Shown one piece after another: positions 27,232-35,599 of a DNA stretch of 64,000 bases. The position numbers and the translations under genes are program-made. Numbering within the stretch: position 1 is the first letter of the stretch; every line of letters begins with the position of its first letter. The notes beneath the pieces were generated by a model. It saw nothing but the letters and a program-made list of their open reading frames with translations, was not told where the DNA came from and ran no database searches. Source of the DNA: an uncultured Verrucomicrobiota bacterium (GTDB taxonomy: Bacteria > Verrucomicrobiota > Verrucomicrobiia > Limisphaerales > UBA1319); the NCBI GenBank assembly GCA_903845125.1, contig CAIMWS010000463.1, positions 1 through 64,000 of the forward strand. Reading direction: 5' to 3'.

Positions 27232-28053
27232 CTACTTCCTGCGGGTGGAGCGCTCCATCATCCAAAACATGTCCTGGTTGTTGGGTGAGGAAACATTCAG
27301 GTCCAGCTTCTGCCCTTTTTTCAACAAGGGCATGGTCCTGGCATCCCGCCATTTTTTGATTTCCGAATGGCCGTCCGCGAACGAAAGCCCGCCCGCCCCG
27401 CCATGGTAGCTGGCAGGGTAATCCACGATCCGCCATTGGGTCGGCTGGTCCGGATACCCGGTCATGCCGATCACCATTTCCCCATCGTTGATGCTGTCCT
27501 CCCGCTCATCGAGGAACACCCAGGTGCGGGCGGGACCGGGGTTGAAAACATCGCTCATTTTATAGTAAATGCGGAACCCCGAGCCGAACCCATCCACATC
27601 GGTCGAGTTGAACCACGCATTCATGGCGATGCTGCGCACCCGGGGGTAAACCTTGCCGCTGACCGTCACCGAACTGCGGTCCGCCGGGCATTTCCAGATA
27701 TCCGCGTTTTTACCGCAATAGGTCCAGAGGAGGCTGCGGGCCAAGTCCTGCTTGACGTCCCAGTTGCTGGTATTGGCGCTGAAATCCAGATCCCCGTTGA
27801 CCCACTGGTTGGGACCGAAGGACTGGGGCACCTTGTCCTGGTTGTCGTCCACGTACATGCGCCAGGCGTGCATCATCTGGCGTCCGCTGCCGAGGCATTT
27901 CACCCCCTGGGCCTTGAGCTTGGATTTGGATAGCGCCGGCAGCAGCATGCTCGCCAGGATGGCGATGATGGCGATGACTACCAGCAGTTCGATCAGGGTG
28001 AAACCTGGAGTGTGCCTCCCCCGCCTGGGCATTGGAAAGTTGCGTTGGTGCAT
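27232..28053 (-). CDS. Type II secretion/type IV pilin-like pseudopilin
   Basis: A 273-residue protein with a class III prepilin signal. Cleavage is expected at G/F in TPGFTLIELLVVIAIIAIL, followed by a hydrophobic helix and SMLLPALSKSKLKAQGVKCLGS. This N-terminus is typical of the very large pseudopilin families of Verrucomicrobiota and Planctomycetota. The C-terminal part has paired cysteines (TYCGKNADIWKCPAD), YHGGAGGLSFADGHSEIKKW near the end, and a short basic tail (RSTRRK). I chose the ATG at 28053; longer starts lack coding character. It sits alone, without secretion-machinery genes, between the permease and the giant esterase. Such scattered pseudopilins may join secretion or surface structures; function is unknown. 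Confidence 0.88.
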   Translation of the reverse strand: MHQRNFPMPRRGRHTPGFTLIELLVVIAIIAILASMLLPALSKSKLKAQGVKCLGSGRQMMHAWRMYVDDNQDKVPQSFGPNQWVNGDLDFSANTSNWDVKQDLARSLLWTYCGKNADIWKCPADRSSVTVSGKVYPRVRSIAMNAWFNSTDVDGFGSGFRIYYKMSDVFNPGPARTWVFLDEREDSINDGEMVIGMTGYPDQPTQWRIVDYPASYHGGAGGLSFADGHSEIKKWRDARTMPLLKKGQKLDLNVSSPNNQDMFWMMERSTRRK

Positions 28054-28065
28054 ATGATCTGAATC

Positions 28066-28093
28066 AACATAACTTTTTGCCTTTCCGATGCAA
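28066..28093 (-). promoter_or_regulatory. Possible promoter of the pseudopilin gene
   Basis: On the minus strand TTGCAT (28093-28088) and TATGTT (28071-28066) are 16 bp apart, ending 12 nt before the ATG at 28053. Both hexamers are imperfect. Confidence 0.3.
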
Positions 28094-28228
28094 GCCCAGA
28101 TGCGATCAGGGTGCGGAGCTCGAGGCCACCGCCGCGAGGGCCGGGCCGCCGGTGATCCGGACCTGGTTTTGCGCAGGGCGCCAACCGGCGTGGCCCGGCT
28201 TTCCCCCCAGGCCAACCTGTAGGAAGAA

Positions 28229-28250
28229 GGCTCCGTAACCAAACGGAGCC
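28229..28250 (-). terminator. Terminator after the FucP-like permease gene
   Basis: An 8-bp perfect stem, GGCTCCGT/ACGGAGCC, with a 6-nt loop lies 7 bp past the permease stop. On the minus strand it is followed by the pyrimidine-rich TTCTTCCT, so it can act as an intrinsic terminator, separating the permease from the pseudopilin gene. Confidence 0.6.
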
Positions 28251-28257
28251 GGGATCA

Positions 28258-30048
28258 TCAGTGGCCCCCAGGGGACTTCACGGACTGCATCGACTCGACG
28301 CCACTGAGCCGGGGCCAAAAGTAGCCGTAGAAGGCCACAAAGGCGAAGCAGAACATGGGCACGATGAAGCCGCGCGACATATCATACTGGTCCGCCACGT
28401 AGCCCATCAGCTTGGGCAGGATGGCGCCGCCCATGATGGCCATGACGATATAAGCGGAGGCCTTTTTGGCGCGAACCCCGAGGCCGTGGATGCCGAGGGC
28501 AAAAATGGTGGGGAACATGATGGACATGAAGAAATAGCTCAGGAATACGCAGGCCACCGACAACCAGCCCGCCTTGCAGAATATCACCAGGCAGGTAAGG
28601 ACGTTCATAACGCCATACAGGCCCAGAATCTTGTGGGCGGAAAGCTTCCGCAACAGCCCAGCGCCGGTGATGCGCCCGATCAGGAAGCAGAAGAAACCAA
28701 CCGAAGCCAGGAAGGAAGCGCCCTTGTCACTGATGGTGAGGGAAGCATCATTAAAGGCAATTTCCTTCGGAAAGGCATCCTGCAGGAGGTGGCGGTTGAT
28801 CTGGGCCAGGCTCACTTCTTCTTTTTTTGCCTTCGCGGCCAGCAATTGCCTGGTTTTCCCGCTCAAAGCGACCCCGCTGAACCGTTGTTCATCATAGAGC
28901 AACTGTTCGGCTTTCACCCGGGTTGGATCCTGCTTGACCAGCTTGTTGAGGTCTTGCATCAGGGCCAATTGCAGCGGCTTGGGATTGGCGGTGGCAGGGG
29001 AATAGTCCGCCAGCAAGGTGGCGGTTTCGCTGGATAACTGGCCGTTGATGAACGTGGAGACCGCGTCCGTCTTTTGTTTCAGTTTGGTGGCGAAGGCGGG
29101 AAAATCCAGGAGGTCTTTGGGGACCAGGCTCGTCTGCACTTCGATATATTTTTTCGTGGAGCCGGCATTCCAATCGGGGGGAATGGACGGAACCTCCGAG
29201 GTCATGTAATTGATGAAAAAGCTGAAGATGCCAGCCTGCGCGGCGACGTAGAGGAACTGGGCGAGCACGGCCATGGAAAAGTGGGGGTGTTTCCAGATGG
29301 AGTGGGAGGCGCTGGCCTGGTCGTCATCGAGGTGATAATCATCCTCGGTTTTCACGTCCGGGATATAGGCAAAATAGAAAGCCACCGCCAGCACGCAAAC
29401 CACCACCCCCACGATAACGTAAGGGATATAAAGCGTCTCGCTGCCGATGCTGCGCCCCGTGATGGGATCCTTGGCATAGAAGAACTGGCCGCCAATGATC
29501 GGGCCGAAGATCCAGCCAATGCCGTTGCAGGACTGCGCCAGGTTGATGCGCGTGGCGGCGAAACGCGAAGGGCCCAGTACCGTCGTATAGGGATTGGCAA
29601 TCGTTTCCAGGAAGGTCAAGCCGGCGGCTATGGCACAAACTCCGAAAAGATAGGCGACAAATGCCGTGTTCGGCGACACGGTTCCAGCGTGGACCAGCGC
29701 ATTGATCTTCGTGGCCGGGATAAACCAAAAGCCACCGACGGCCACCAGGAGCAAGCCGGAGATGAGCCCCCCTTTGTAGCCCAGCCGTATCGCCAGCCAA
29801 CCCGCGGGCAGGGCCATCAGGAAATATCCCAGATAGTGCGCAAACTGCACCCAGGCGGACTGCGATTTGCTGAGGTTCAATTCGTCCTGGAAGTGCTTGT
29901 CCATCACGTCAATCATCCCGTTGCAGACACCCCAGAGCAGGAACAGCGAACTGACGAGAATAAACGTGATCACCACGTTCCTTCCATCGTTCATCACGAA
30001 CATGCTTTGCTTTTCGGTGGCGGGAACTGTTTTTACGTTCTGGCTCAT
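28258..30048 (-). CDS. FucP-like MFS sugar permease with a large periplasmic insertion
   Basis: A 596-residue major facilitator, predicted to import a sugar such as L-fucose by H+ symport. The ATG at 30048 gives a short cytoplasmic N-terminus before TM1 (VITFILVSSLFLLWGVCNGMID). FucP signatures are GMIDVMDKHFQ (Asp47) and GLTFLETIANPY (Glu149), which match the proton/sugar residues Asp46 and Glu135 of E. coli FucP. FucP is about 438 residues; here about 150 extra residues (288-440), mostly helical and charged, lie between TM7 (YMTSEVPSI) and TM8 (GASFLASVGFFCFLIGR). With the normal MFS topology this loop is periplasmic. Its place beside sulfatases and a fucosidase supports uptake of released fucose. 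Confidence 0.88.
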   Translation of the reverse strand: MSQNVKTVPATEKQSMFVMNDGRNVVITFILVSSLFLLWGVCNGMIDVMDKHFQDELNLSKSQSAWVQFAHYLGYFLMALPAGWLAIRLGYKGGLISGLLLVAVGGFWFIPATKINALVHAGTVSPNTAFVAYLFGVCAIAAGLTFLETIANPYTTVLGPSRFAATRINLAQSCNGIGWIFGPIIGGQFFYAKDPITGRSIGSETLYIPYVIVGVVVCVLAVAFYFAYIPDVKTEDDYHLDDDQASASHSIWKHPHFSMAVLAQFLYVAAQAGIFSFFINYMTSEVPSIPPDWNAGSTKKYIEVQTSLVPKDLLDFPAFATKLKQKTDAVSTFINGQLSSETATLLADYSPATANPKPLQLALMQDLNKLVKQDPTRVKAEQLLYDEQRFSGVALSGKTRQLLAAKAKKEEVSLAQINRHLLQDAFPKEIAFNDASLTISDKGASFLASVGFFCFLIGRITGAGLLRKLSAHKILGLYGVMNVLTCLVIFCKAGWLSVACVFLSYFFMSIMFPTIFALGIHGLGVRAKKASAYIVMAIMGGAILPKLMGYVADQYDMSRGFIVPMFCFAFVAFYGYFWPRLSGVESMQSVKSPGGH

Positions 30049-30434
30049 AGGTTGATTAGGAATTTGACTGTGAATTGAATCCAACGGGAGATAAATAGCC
30101 AAGCGGCCGGCCATGAATTACAACCGCACCGGATTCCGCGGAGTGCACAACAACCCGAATGCAATCAATGCCCACCAGGGCGAGCCTGGCTCCCCCGGTG
30201 GCGAATATGGGATGCAATGTCATATTGTTGTGGCCGAACTTGGTAAAGGATTCCGCTCCGCCAGTCAAGTATCAATGCCCGGGGAAAGGCTTCGGACCGG
30301 GCTGGATCGGCCATCTCCAATCCATTGCGCCCGTGCAGGTTAAGAATCCAACCGCCTTTTTTCCGAGGCGCTGGTTTTAAAGAAATAAAAAAGGCGGGGG
30401 AAATCCCCCGCCTGGGAAAAATCAAGGATGGCGC
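30049..30434. other. Intergenic region upstream of the permease gene
   Basis: 386 bp between the permease start and the end of the Spy-like gene. It holds the terminator at 30383-30412. I see no convincing promoter, ribosome-binding site or small gene in the rest; short frames here lack coding character. Confidence 0.5.
30383..30412 (-). terminator. Intrinsic terminator of the Spy/CpxP-like gene
   Basis: A perfect 8-bp stem, GGCGGGGG/CCCCCGCC, with a 4-nt loop (30393-30412) is followed on the minus strand by a T-rich run (TTTTTTATTT). It lies 22 bp past the stop at 30435. This is the clearest rho-independent terminator in the window. Confidence 0.9.
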
Positions 30435-30857
30435 TTATTGGTTGCCACCACCGGCCTTACGGCTCTGGCCGCGGCGGCTCTGCTGTTCCTTCAGGTATTT
30501 ATCCCACTTTTCCGTCTGTTCGGCGGTCAAAATCTTTTTGACCTTGTCCGTGGTTTCGGTGCGCATTTTGCGCATGGCTTCGCCGCGCTCCTGCTGGGAG
30601 AGTTCGGTTTTCTTGCGCAGTTCGGCGGATTTGTCAGCCTCATCCTTATAGATGGCGGTGATTTTGGTCTTTTGCTCATCGCTCAGCTTGAGCTGGGCAT
30701 CCATCTGTTTGACACGTTCCTCGGGGGTGAAGCGGGCGCCACCGCGGGGAGCTTGTTTGGTTGCCGGGGCATCTTCAGCAGCCCGGGTCATCGGGCTGAA
30801 AGTGACCAACGTGCCGAGGGCGATCATTGCCGCCAAAATGAATTTGGGACTCTTCAT
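30435..30857 (-). CDS. Spy/CpxP-like periplasmic helical protein
   Basis: A 140-residue exported protein. The ATG at 30857 starts a signal peptide (MKSPKFILAAMIALGTLVTFSPMTRAAED). The mature part is highly charged and helical, with FTPEERVKQMDAQLKLSDEQ and a second, similar helix pair (LTAEQTEKWDKYLKEQ), as in the LTxxQ/Spy family. Spy and CpxP are periplasmic chaperones or stress sensors that bind unfolded proteins. The C-terminus is basic and Gly-rich. It is transcribed alone, with its own terminator, and is divergent from the oxidoreductase at 31241. A role in protecting the many exported proteins of the locus is possible but speculative. Confidence 0.8.
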   Translation of the reverse strand: MKSPKFILAAMIALGTLVTFSPMTRAAEDAPATKQAPRGGARFTPEERVKQMDAQLKLSDEQKTKITAIYKDEADKSAELRKKTELSQQERGEAMRKMRTETTDKVKKILTAEQTEKWDKYLKEQQSRRGQSRKAGGGNQ

Positions 30858-31240
30858 ACTTTTAATTTGTTTTTGGTTTTGGCATGGCCAAGCCAAACCA
30901 CTCGGTCCAGCCAGGCCGACACCTTTTCTACTCAGTCAGACGCCAGGCAATTGAGCCTGGTTACATTTTGTTTATTCCGGCCGCCGCCGAGCCCGTTTTT
31001 ATTTCCGGATTCTCCAACGCCGGCCAAGGTTTGGACTGGGGAGGTAGTGTTGGTATTCATTTGGGGATTGACAGCCAGCCCCCAACCGGTTTGCATAGGT
31101 TCCCAGTTCACCATGGTCATATGTGCAAAACAGGCCTGCACACTGGACGGCGGATTCCAGGATCGGCCGCGGCGCGCGAAGCCAACCGCGCCACGAGCCG
31201 GAGGCTTGGTTTGGCGTATGGCACAACCCCCACCTGACCC
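30858..31240. other. Divergent intergenic region
   Basis: 383 bp between the Spy-like gene (minus) and the Gfo/Idh gene (plus). It contains a TTGACA at 31068-31073 with only a poor -10 (TTGCAT) 17 bp later, and an inverted repeat TTTGGC/GCCAAA at 30878-30897 about 20 bp upstream of the Spy-like start, which could be an operator. No gene is seen. Confidence 0.4.
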
Positions 31241-32521
31241 ATGCAAACCAGAAGCTCATTAACCCGGCGGGAATTTCTGCAAACCACCCTGGCCGCCTCA
31301 GCCCTGGCGGCCGCCCCCAACCTCCCCGGAGCGGAGGCCAAAGGCCAGGGCCGGACTTACAAGGTGGCGCTGATCGGCTGTGGCGGCCGGGGCAAAGGGG
31401 CCGCCGAGCAGGCGCTGCAGGCGGGGCAAACCCTGGGCTTGAAGGTGCAGATCGTGGCCCTGGCGGACTATTTCCGGGAGCGGGCCTTGCAGGCCGCCAG
31501 CCATTTCGGGGTGGCCCCGGAACGCTGTTTCGGCGGCCCCAAATGCTATGAGCCGGTGATGGAGACCGACGCTGATATGGTTTTGCTGGTCACCGCCCCG
31601 CTCTTCCGCCCCATCCACCTGGAAGCGGCGGTCAAAGCGGGAAAACATGCCTTCATCGAAAAGCCGGTGGCGGTGGATCCTCCCGGCTGCCGGCGGGTGA
31701 TCGCCGCCGGGGAGGAAGCCCGGAAAAAAGGGCTGTCCATCATTTCCGGCACGGAAATGCGCCATGATTTCGCCTTCCGCAAAACCCACCAGGCCCTGGC
31801 CGTGGAAAAAGCCTTCGGCCGGCTTTTCTCCGGCCGGGTGTCGTTTTGCATCGCCCGCATGTTTGCCGACCAGCCCATCAACCCCAGGACGGCCGATGAC
31901 CTGGTCCGCACGTGGCAGAATTGGATCGCCCTTTCCGGGGACCACCTGGTGGAACAGCATGTGCACAACATCGACATCGCCAATTGGTTTTGCGGCCGGC
32001 CACCCGTGAGCGCGGTGGGGTTTGGCGGGAGGGCCCGCCGCAACGCCGGGGACATGTACGACTTTTTCAGCGTGGACTATCATTACGGGCAAGACCTGCA
32101 CATCCACTCCATGTGCCGGCAAGTGACCGAGTGCTGGGACTGGGTGGGCCACGAATTCATATATGAAAAGGGCAAGACCAATGGCACGGACTATCCCAAC
32201 CCGCAACAATCGCCCATCCCCAAGGATCTGCCCCAGGGCCGCACCAGCAGCCACCAGGAGCAGATCGATCTGCTCTATTATGTAAGCCGGGAGGAGCCCA
32301 TGATCCAGGCGCGGGAAGTGGCCGAATCCTCCGCCACCGCGGTCATGGGCCGCCTCTCCGCCTACACCGGCAAGCAGGTGCTGTGGGAGGAAATGATGGT
32401 GGACCCGCAGAAAAACCCCGCGGTTTACCATCACGCTTTGAAGCCCACGGCGGAGGATTTTGAATTGGGCACGGTGGTGATTCCCAAAGAAAATGAAATC
32501 CCGCGGCCCGGCCGGTTTTAA
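31241..32521 (+). CDS. Tat-exported Gfo/Idh/MocA-family oxidoreductase
   Basis: A 426-residue NAD(P)-dependent sugar oxidoreductase. The N-terminus is a twin-arginine signal (TRREFLQTTLAASALAAAP). The Rossmann fold begins at YKVALIGCGGRGKGA, and the family motif EKP is at 140-142 (HAFIEKPVAVD), where the Lys takes part in catalysis. The second domain contains EQHVHNIDIANWF and a DYHYGQDLHIHSMCRQ segment. Tat export implies folding with cofactor in the cytoplasm before transport, which is common for this family in Verrucomicrobiota and Planctomycetota. It lies 32 bp before a second Tat-exported protein related to sugar isomerases, so they may act on the same sugar. Substrate unknown. Confidence 0.88.
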   Translation: MQTRSSLTRREFLQTTLAASALAAAPNLPGAEAKGQGRTYKVALIGCGGRGKGAAEQALQAGQTLGLKVQIVALADYFRERALQAASHFGVAPERCFGGPKCYEPVMETDADMVLLVTAPLFRPIHLEAAVKAGKHAFIEKPVAVDPPGCRRVIAAGEEARKKGLSIISGTEMRHDFAFRKTHQALAVEKAFGRLFSGRVSFCIARMFADQPINPRTADDLVRTWQNWIALSGDHLVEQHVHNIDIANWFCGRPPVSAVGFGGRARRNAGDMYDFFSVDYHYGQDLHIHSMCRQVTECWDWVGHEFIYEKGKTNGTDYPNPQQSPIPKDLPQGRTSSHQEQIDLLYYVSREEPMIQAREVAESSATAVMGRLSAYTGKQVLWEEMMVDPQKNPAVYHHALKPTAEDFELGTVVIPKENEIPRPGRF

Positions 32522-32553
32522 CCGCAAAAGATAAAAAATAAAAAAACCAGTGT

Positions 32554-34065
32554 ATGAATATGAACCCAAGTTGCCGTCTCCCCAATGGAAAGGGAATCTG
32601 CGGGACCGCGAATGCGGCGGCCTGTTCCCGGTGTGCCGTGGCGATGGATCGCCGCCACTTCCTGAGAACCACCCTGGGCCTCGGGGCCGGCCTGCTGGCC
32701 GGCCGCCCCTGGAACCCGGTGGCCGGAGGGGATGCCCCCGCCCAGCCGCGGCATCCGCAAGTCACCATTTATGTGGTCTATGTGGGAGGGGCCGGGGCCT
32801 GGCCCAAACCGGAATTCGATGCGGCCGCGGAAAAAACCAAGTTCGAGCGCCAACTTCGGGAGGTGGAGCGGAGTTTCCCGGAGGTCCGGTTTGTGGGCGG
32901 GGAATTGACCGATTCCTCGGCCAAGGTGGTGGAGCAAGTCAAAGCGCGCCCGGAGGTGAGCGGCATCCTCTGTTTCCACCTGGGCATGCGTGATATCACC
33001 AGCATCGTCAACGCGGGCAAGCCGGTGGTGGTATTCAGCCAGCCATTCAGCGGCCACGAATGGATGCTGGTGAGCCAGCTGCAGCAGCAAGGCAAAGCCG
33101 TGGCGCTATTCTCCACGCGGGACCTGGGGGAAATCGGGACGGCGGTAAGCCTGCTTAAAGCGGTGGGGCAGATGCGGCAGAGCAAAATCCTCCTGGCGGC
33201 CGACCGGGCCGGCAAGCGGGCCCAGGATATCAAAACCAATGTGGGCTGCACCATCCAGGAGGTCACCACCGAGGAATTGATCGCGGCCCACCAGGCGGTT
33301 CCGGAGGAACTGGCCCGGGCGGAGGCGGAAGAGCGCTGGCTCAAGGCGGCCCGGCAGATCGTGGAACCGAACCGGGCGGAAATCATCAAATCAGCCCGGA
33401 TGTACTGGGCGATGAAACAGCTGCTGGCAGCGAACCAGGCCCAGGCCATCGCGGTGAACTGCCTGGGAGGAATTCCCATCCAAACCCTCGGCTATCCATG
33501 CCTCGGCTTCGCCCAGTTATGCGACGAGGGCCTGGTGGGCGCCTGCGAAGCAGATCTGGACAGCACGTTGACAATGCTGCTCTTCAGCTACGCCTTCAAA
33601 AAGCCGGGGTTCATCACCGACCCGCTGTTCGACCTGTCCCGCAACGCGGTGATCCATGCGCATTGCGTGGCACCCACCCGGATGGATGGGCCGGGCAATG
33701 CGCGCGCCCCCTTTGCCATCCGCACGCACCGGGATGACAATCGCGGCGCCTCACTGGAGGTGGACCTGCGGGTGGGGCAAGCGATCAGCTGCGCGCGGTT
33801 CATGGATGACGAGGCGCTGCTGTTCAGCACCGGCAAGATCATCGAGGGGAAACAAGCGGAGTTCGACGACCGCGGGTGCCGGACCCAGATCACGGTGGAG
33901 GTGAACGGAAGCGCCCAAAAAATGCTGGAAGACTGGTCGTCGGCCATGCGAAAATACCGCGACATCCGCACCTTGCTGCACCGGGTGGTGTTTTATGGCG
34001 ATCACACCCGGCAGGTGAAACACCTGGCGAGACTGATGGCATTAAAAGTGATCGCCGAGTGTTAA
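32554..34065 (+). CDS. Tat-exported L-fucose-isomerase-like protein
   Basis: A 503-residue protein, or 473 residues if the ATG at 32644 is used, which places the Tat motif DRRHFLRTTLGLGAG at the extreme N-terminus. The longer start adds a cysteine-containing leader (CRLPNGKGICGTANAAACSRC). The body resembles the FucI/AraA sugar-isomerase fold, with an N-terminal alpha/beta part (VVYVGG, GILCFHLGMRDITSI), a middle part with NCLGGIPIQTLGYPCLGFAQLCDEGLVGACEADLDS-type sequence, and a C-terminal beta part with VIHAHCVAPTRMDG. Isomerases of this family normally work in the cytoplasm, so export is odd. Whether it keeps isomerase activity is unclear. It follows the Tat-exported oxidoreductase. Confidence 0.75.
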   Translation: MNMNPSCRLPNGKGICGTANAAACSRCAVAMDRRHFLRTTLGLGAGLLAGRPWNPVAGGDAPAQPRHPQVTIYVVYVGGAGAWPKPEFDAAAEKTKFERQLREVERSFPEVRFVGGELTDSSAKVVEQVKARPEVSGILCFHLGMRDITSIVNAGKPVVVFSQPFSGHEWMLVSQLQQQGKAVALFSTRDLGEIGTAVSLLKAVGQMRQSKILLAADRAGKRAQDIKTNVGCTIQEVTTEELIAAHQAVPEELARAEAEERWLKAARQIVEPNRAEIIKSARMYWAMKQLLAANQAQAIAVNCLGGIPIQTLGYPCLGFAQLCDEGLVGACEADLDSTLTMLLFSYAFKKPGFITDPLFDLSRNAVIHAHCVAPTRMDGPGNARAPFAIRTHRDDNRGASLEVDLRVGQAISCARFMDDEALLFSTGKIIEGKQAEFDDRGCRTQITVEVNGSAQKMLEDWSSAMRKYRDIRTLLHRVVFYGDHTRQVKHLARLMALKVIAEC

Positions 34066-34131
34066 ACCGCCACACCCGAAAGCGCGACACTACTCAAAGG
34101 AAAGTAACAACCAACCAAGAGCATCATCATT

Positions 34132-35238
34132 ATGCTAAAAGCAGGCATCCTGGGATTGCCGAATGTCGGCAAATCCACCTTGTTCAACGCGGTCACCCGC
34201 AGCCGCAAGGCAGCGGCGGCCAATTACCCGTTCTGCACCATTGAACCCAATGTCGGCGGCGTGAACATCCCGGACCCGCGGCTGGAGGCGCTGGCGCCCA
34301 TCGCCAAGACCAGCACGCTGATCCCCACCGCCATCGAGTTCGTGGATATCGCGGGCCTCGTCAAGGGGGCTTCCAAGGGGGAGGGGCTCGGCAATAAATT
34401 CCTCAGCCACGTGCGGGAAGTGGATGCGCTCATCCACGTGGTGCGCTGTTTCGAGGACCCCAACGTGGTGCACGTGACCGGCTCCATCGATCCGATCCGC
34501 GACATTGAGATTGTCACCACTGAACTGGTGCTGGCGGACTTGGAGGCGGTGCACCGGAAAAAGGAAAAGATCTCCAAGGACTTCAAGCATGGGGACAAGC
34601 ATGCCATCATCGAGACGGAACTGCTGATCAAGCTGGAAGCGCACTTGAATACGGGCAAACCGGCCAATACCCTGGCCTTGAGCAAAGAGGAGCGGACGCT
34701 GGCGAAAACCTTTTTCCTGCTGACCACCAAGCCGATCATCTACGCGGCCAATGTCCAGGACGCGGACCTGGCCCGCGCCGGGGAACACCCCGCCGTGGCC
34801 AAGGTTGGGGAATACGCCCGCACGCATCACGATTGCGGGACGATCGTGATCAGCGCCCAGATCGAAAGCGACCTGGTGGATTTATCCGCCGCGGAACGCC
34901 AGGAATACCTCAAGGAACTGGGGGTGCAGGAATCAGGAGTGGAGGCCCTGCTGCGGGCGGCCTACCAGGTGCTGGGCCTCCGCACGTTCTTTACCTTCAA
35001 CGAAAAAGAGGTGCGCGCCTGGACCATCCATGCGGGCGACACCGCGCCCAAAGCGGCGGGCGCCATCCATACCGACTTCGAAAAAGGCTTCATCAAGGCC
35101 GACATGATCTTTTGGCAGGATCTGGTGAGATGCGGCTCGGTGGCCGCCGCACGCGACCGGGGCTGCTACAAGAGCGAAGGGCGGGAATATGTGGTCCGGG
35201 ACGGGGACGTGCTGCTGTTCAAATTCAACGTCACCTGA
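34132..35238 (+). CDS. ychF: Redox-regulated ATPase YchF (OLA1 family)
   Basis: A 368-residue Obg-related P-loop protein that hydrolyses ATP and associates with ribosomes. The Walker A motif is GLPNVGKST (8-16), the switch region is VDIAGLVKGASKGEGLGNKFL and the C-terminal TGS domain ends in VVRDGDVLLFKFNVT. The length matches the family (about 363). It is a housekeeping gene next to sugar-metabolism genes, with 66 bp before it and 5 bp after it. The short spacing suggests it is co-transcribed with the MazG-like gene. Confidence 0.97.
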   Translation: MLKAGILGLPNVGKSTLFNAVTRSRKAAAANYPFCTIEPNVGGVNIPDPRLEALAPIAKTSTLIPTAIEFVDIAGLVKGASKGEGLGNKFLSHVREVDALIHVVRCFEDPNVVHVTGSIDPIRDIEIVTTELVLADLEAVHRKKEKISKDFKHGDKHAIIETELLIKLEAHLNTGKPANTLALSKEERTLAKTFFLLTTKPIIYAANVQDADLARAGEHPAVAKVGEYARTHHDCGTIVISAQIESDLVDLSAAERQEYLKELGVQESGVEALLRAAYQVLGLRTFFTFNEKEVRAWTIHAGDTAPKAAGAIHTDFEKGFIKADMIFWQDLVRCGSVAAARDRGCYKSEGREYVVRDGDVLLFKFNVT

Positions 35239-35243
35239 ACGGC

Positions 35244-35594
35244 ATGAGCGACCTCGAATTGCTGCGCCAGCGCATCCGGGAATTCCGCGATGCGCGGGAA
35301 TGGATGCAGTTCCACACGCCCAAAAACCTGGCCTGCTCCATCTGCATCGAGGCCGCCGAACTGCTGGAGCATTTCCAGTGGCTGGACCCCGGGGCGCCCG
35401 GAACGGCACCCCCGGAAAAACAGGAGGCGATCGCCCAGGAGATCGCGGATATCGCCACCTACCTGATCGAACTGGCCGACAATCTCGGCATTGATCTCCA
35501 GCAGGCCATCCTGGCCAAGCTGAAGATCAACGAACAAAAATACCCGGTGGCCAAAGCCCGGGGCTCGGCGAAAAAATACACCGAGCTGGGCTGA
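35244..35594 (+). CDS. MazG-like nucleotide pyrophosphohydrolase
   Basis: A 116-residue protein of the all-alpha NTP pyrophosphatase group, which hydrolyses (d)NTPs to monophosphates and may clear abnormal nucleotides. The motif EAAELLEHFQW (36-46) with EIADIATYLIELAD (66-79) gives the ExxE/ExxD metal site typical of MazG-like proteins. The ATG at 35244 follows the YchF stop by 5 bp. A longer reading of this frame runs antisense or out of frame through ychF and is not real. It converges on the GH2-GH51 gene with a gap of only 5 bp. Confidence 0.92.
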   Translation: MSDLELLRQRIREFRDAREWMQFHTPKNLACSICIEAAELLEHFQWLDPGAPGTAPPEKQEAIAQEIADIATYLIELADNLGIDLQQAILAKLKINEQKYPVAKARGSAKKYTELG

Positions 35595-35599
35595 GGGGA

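Noticed and set aside
31068-31096. TTGACA as a promoter for the Gfo/Idh gene
   Set aside because: The -35 is perfect but the -10 (TTGCAT) matches in only three of six positions, and the start codon is about 145 bp away.
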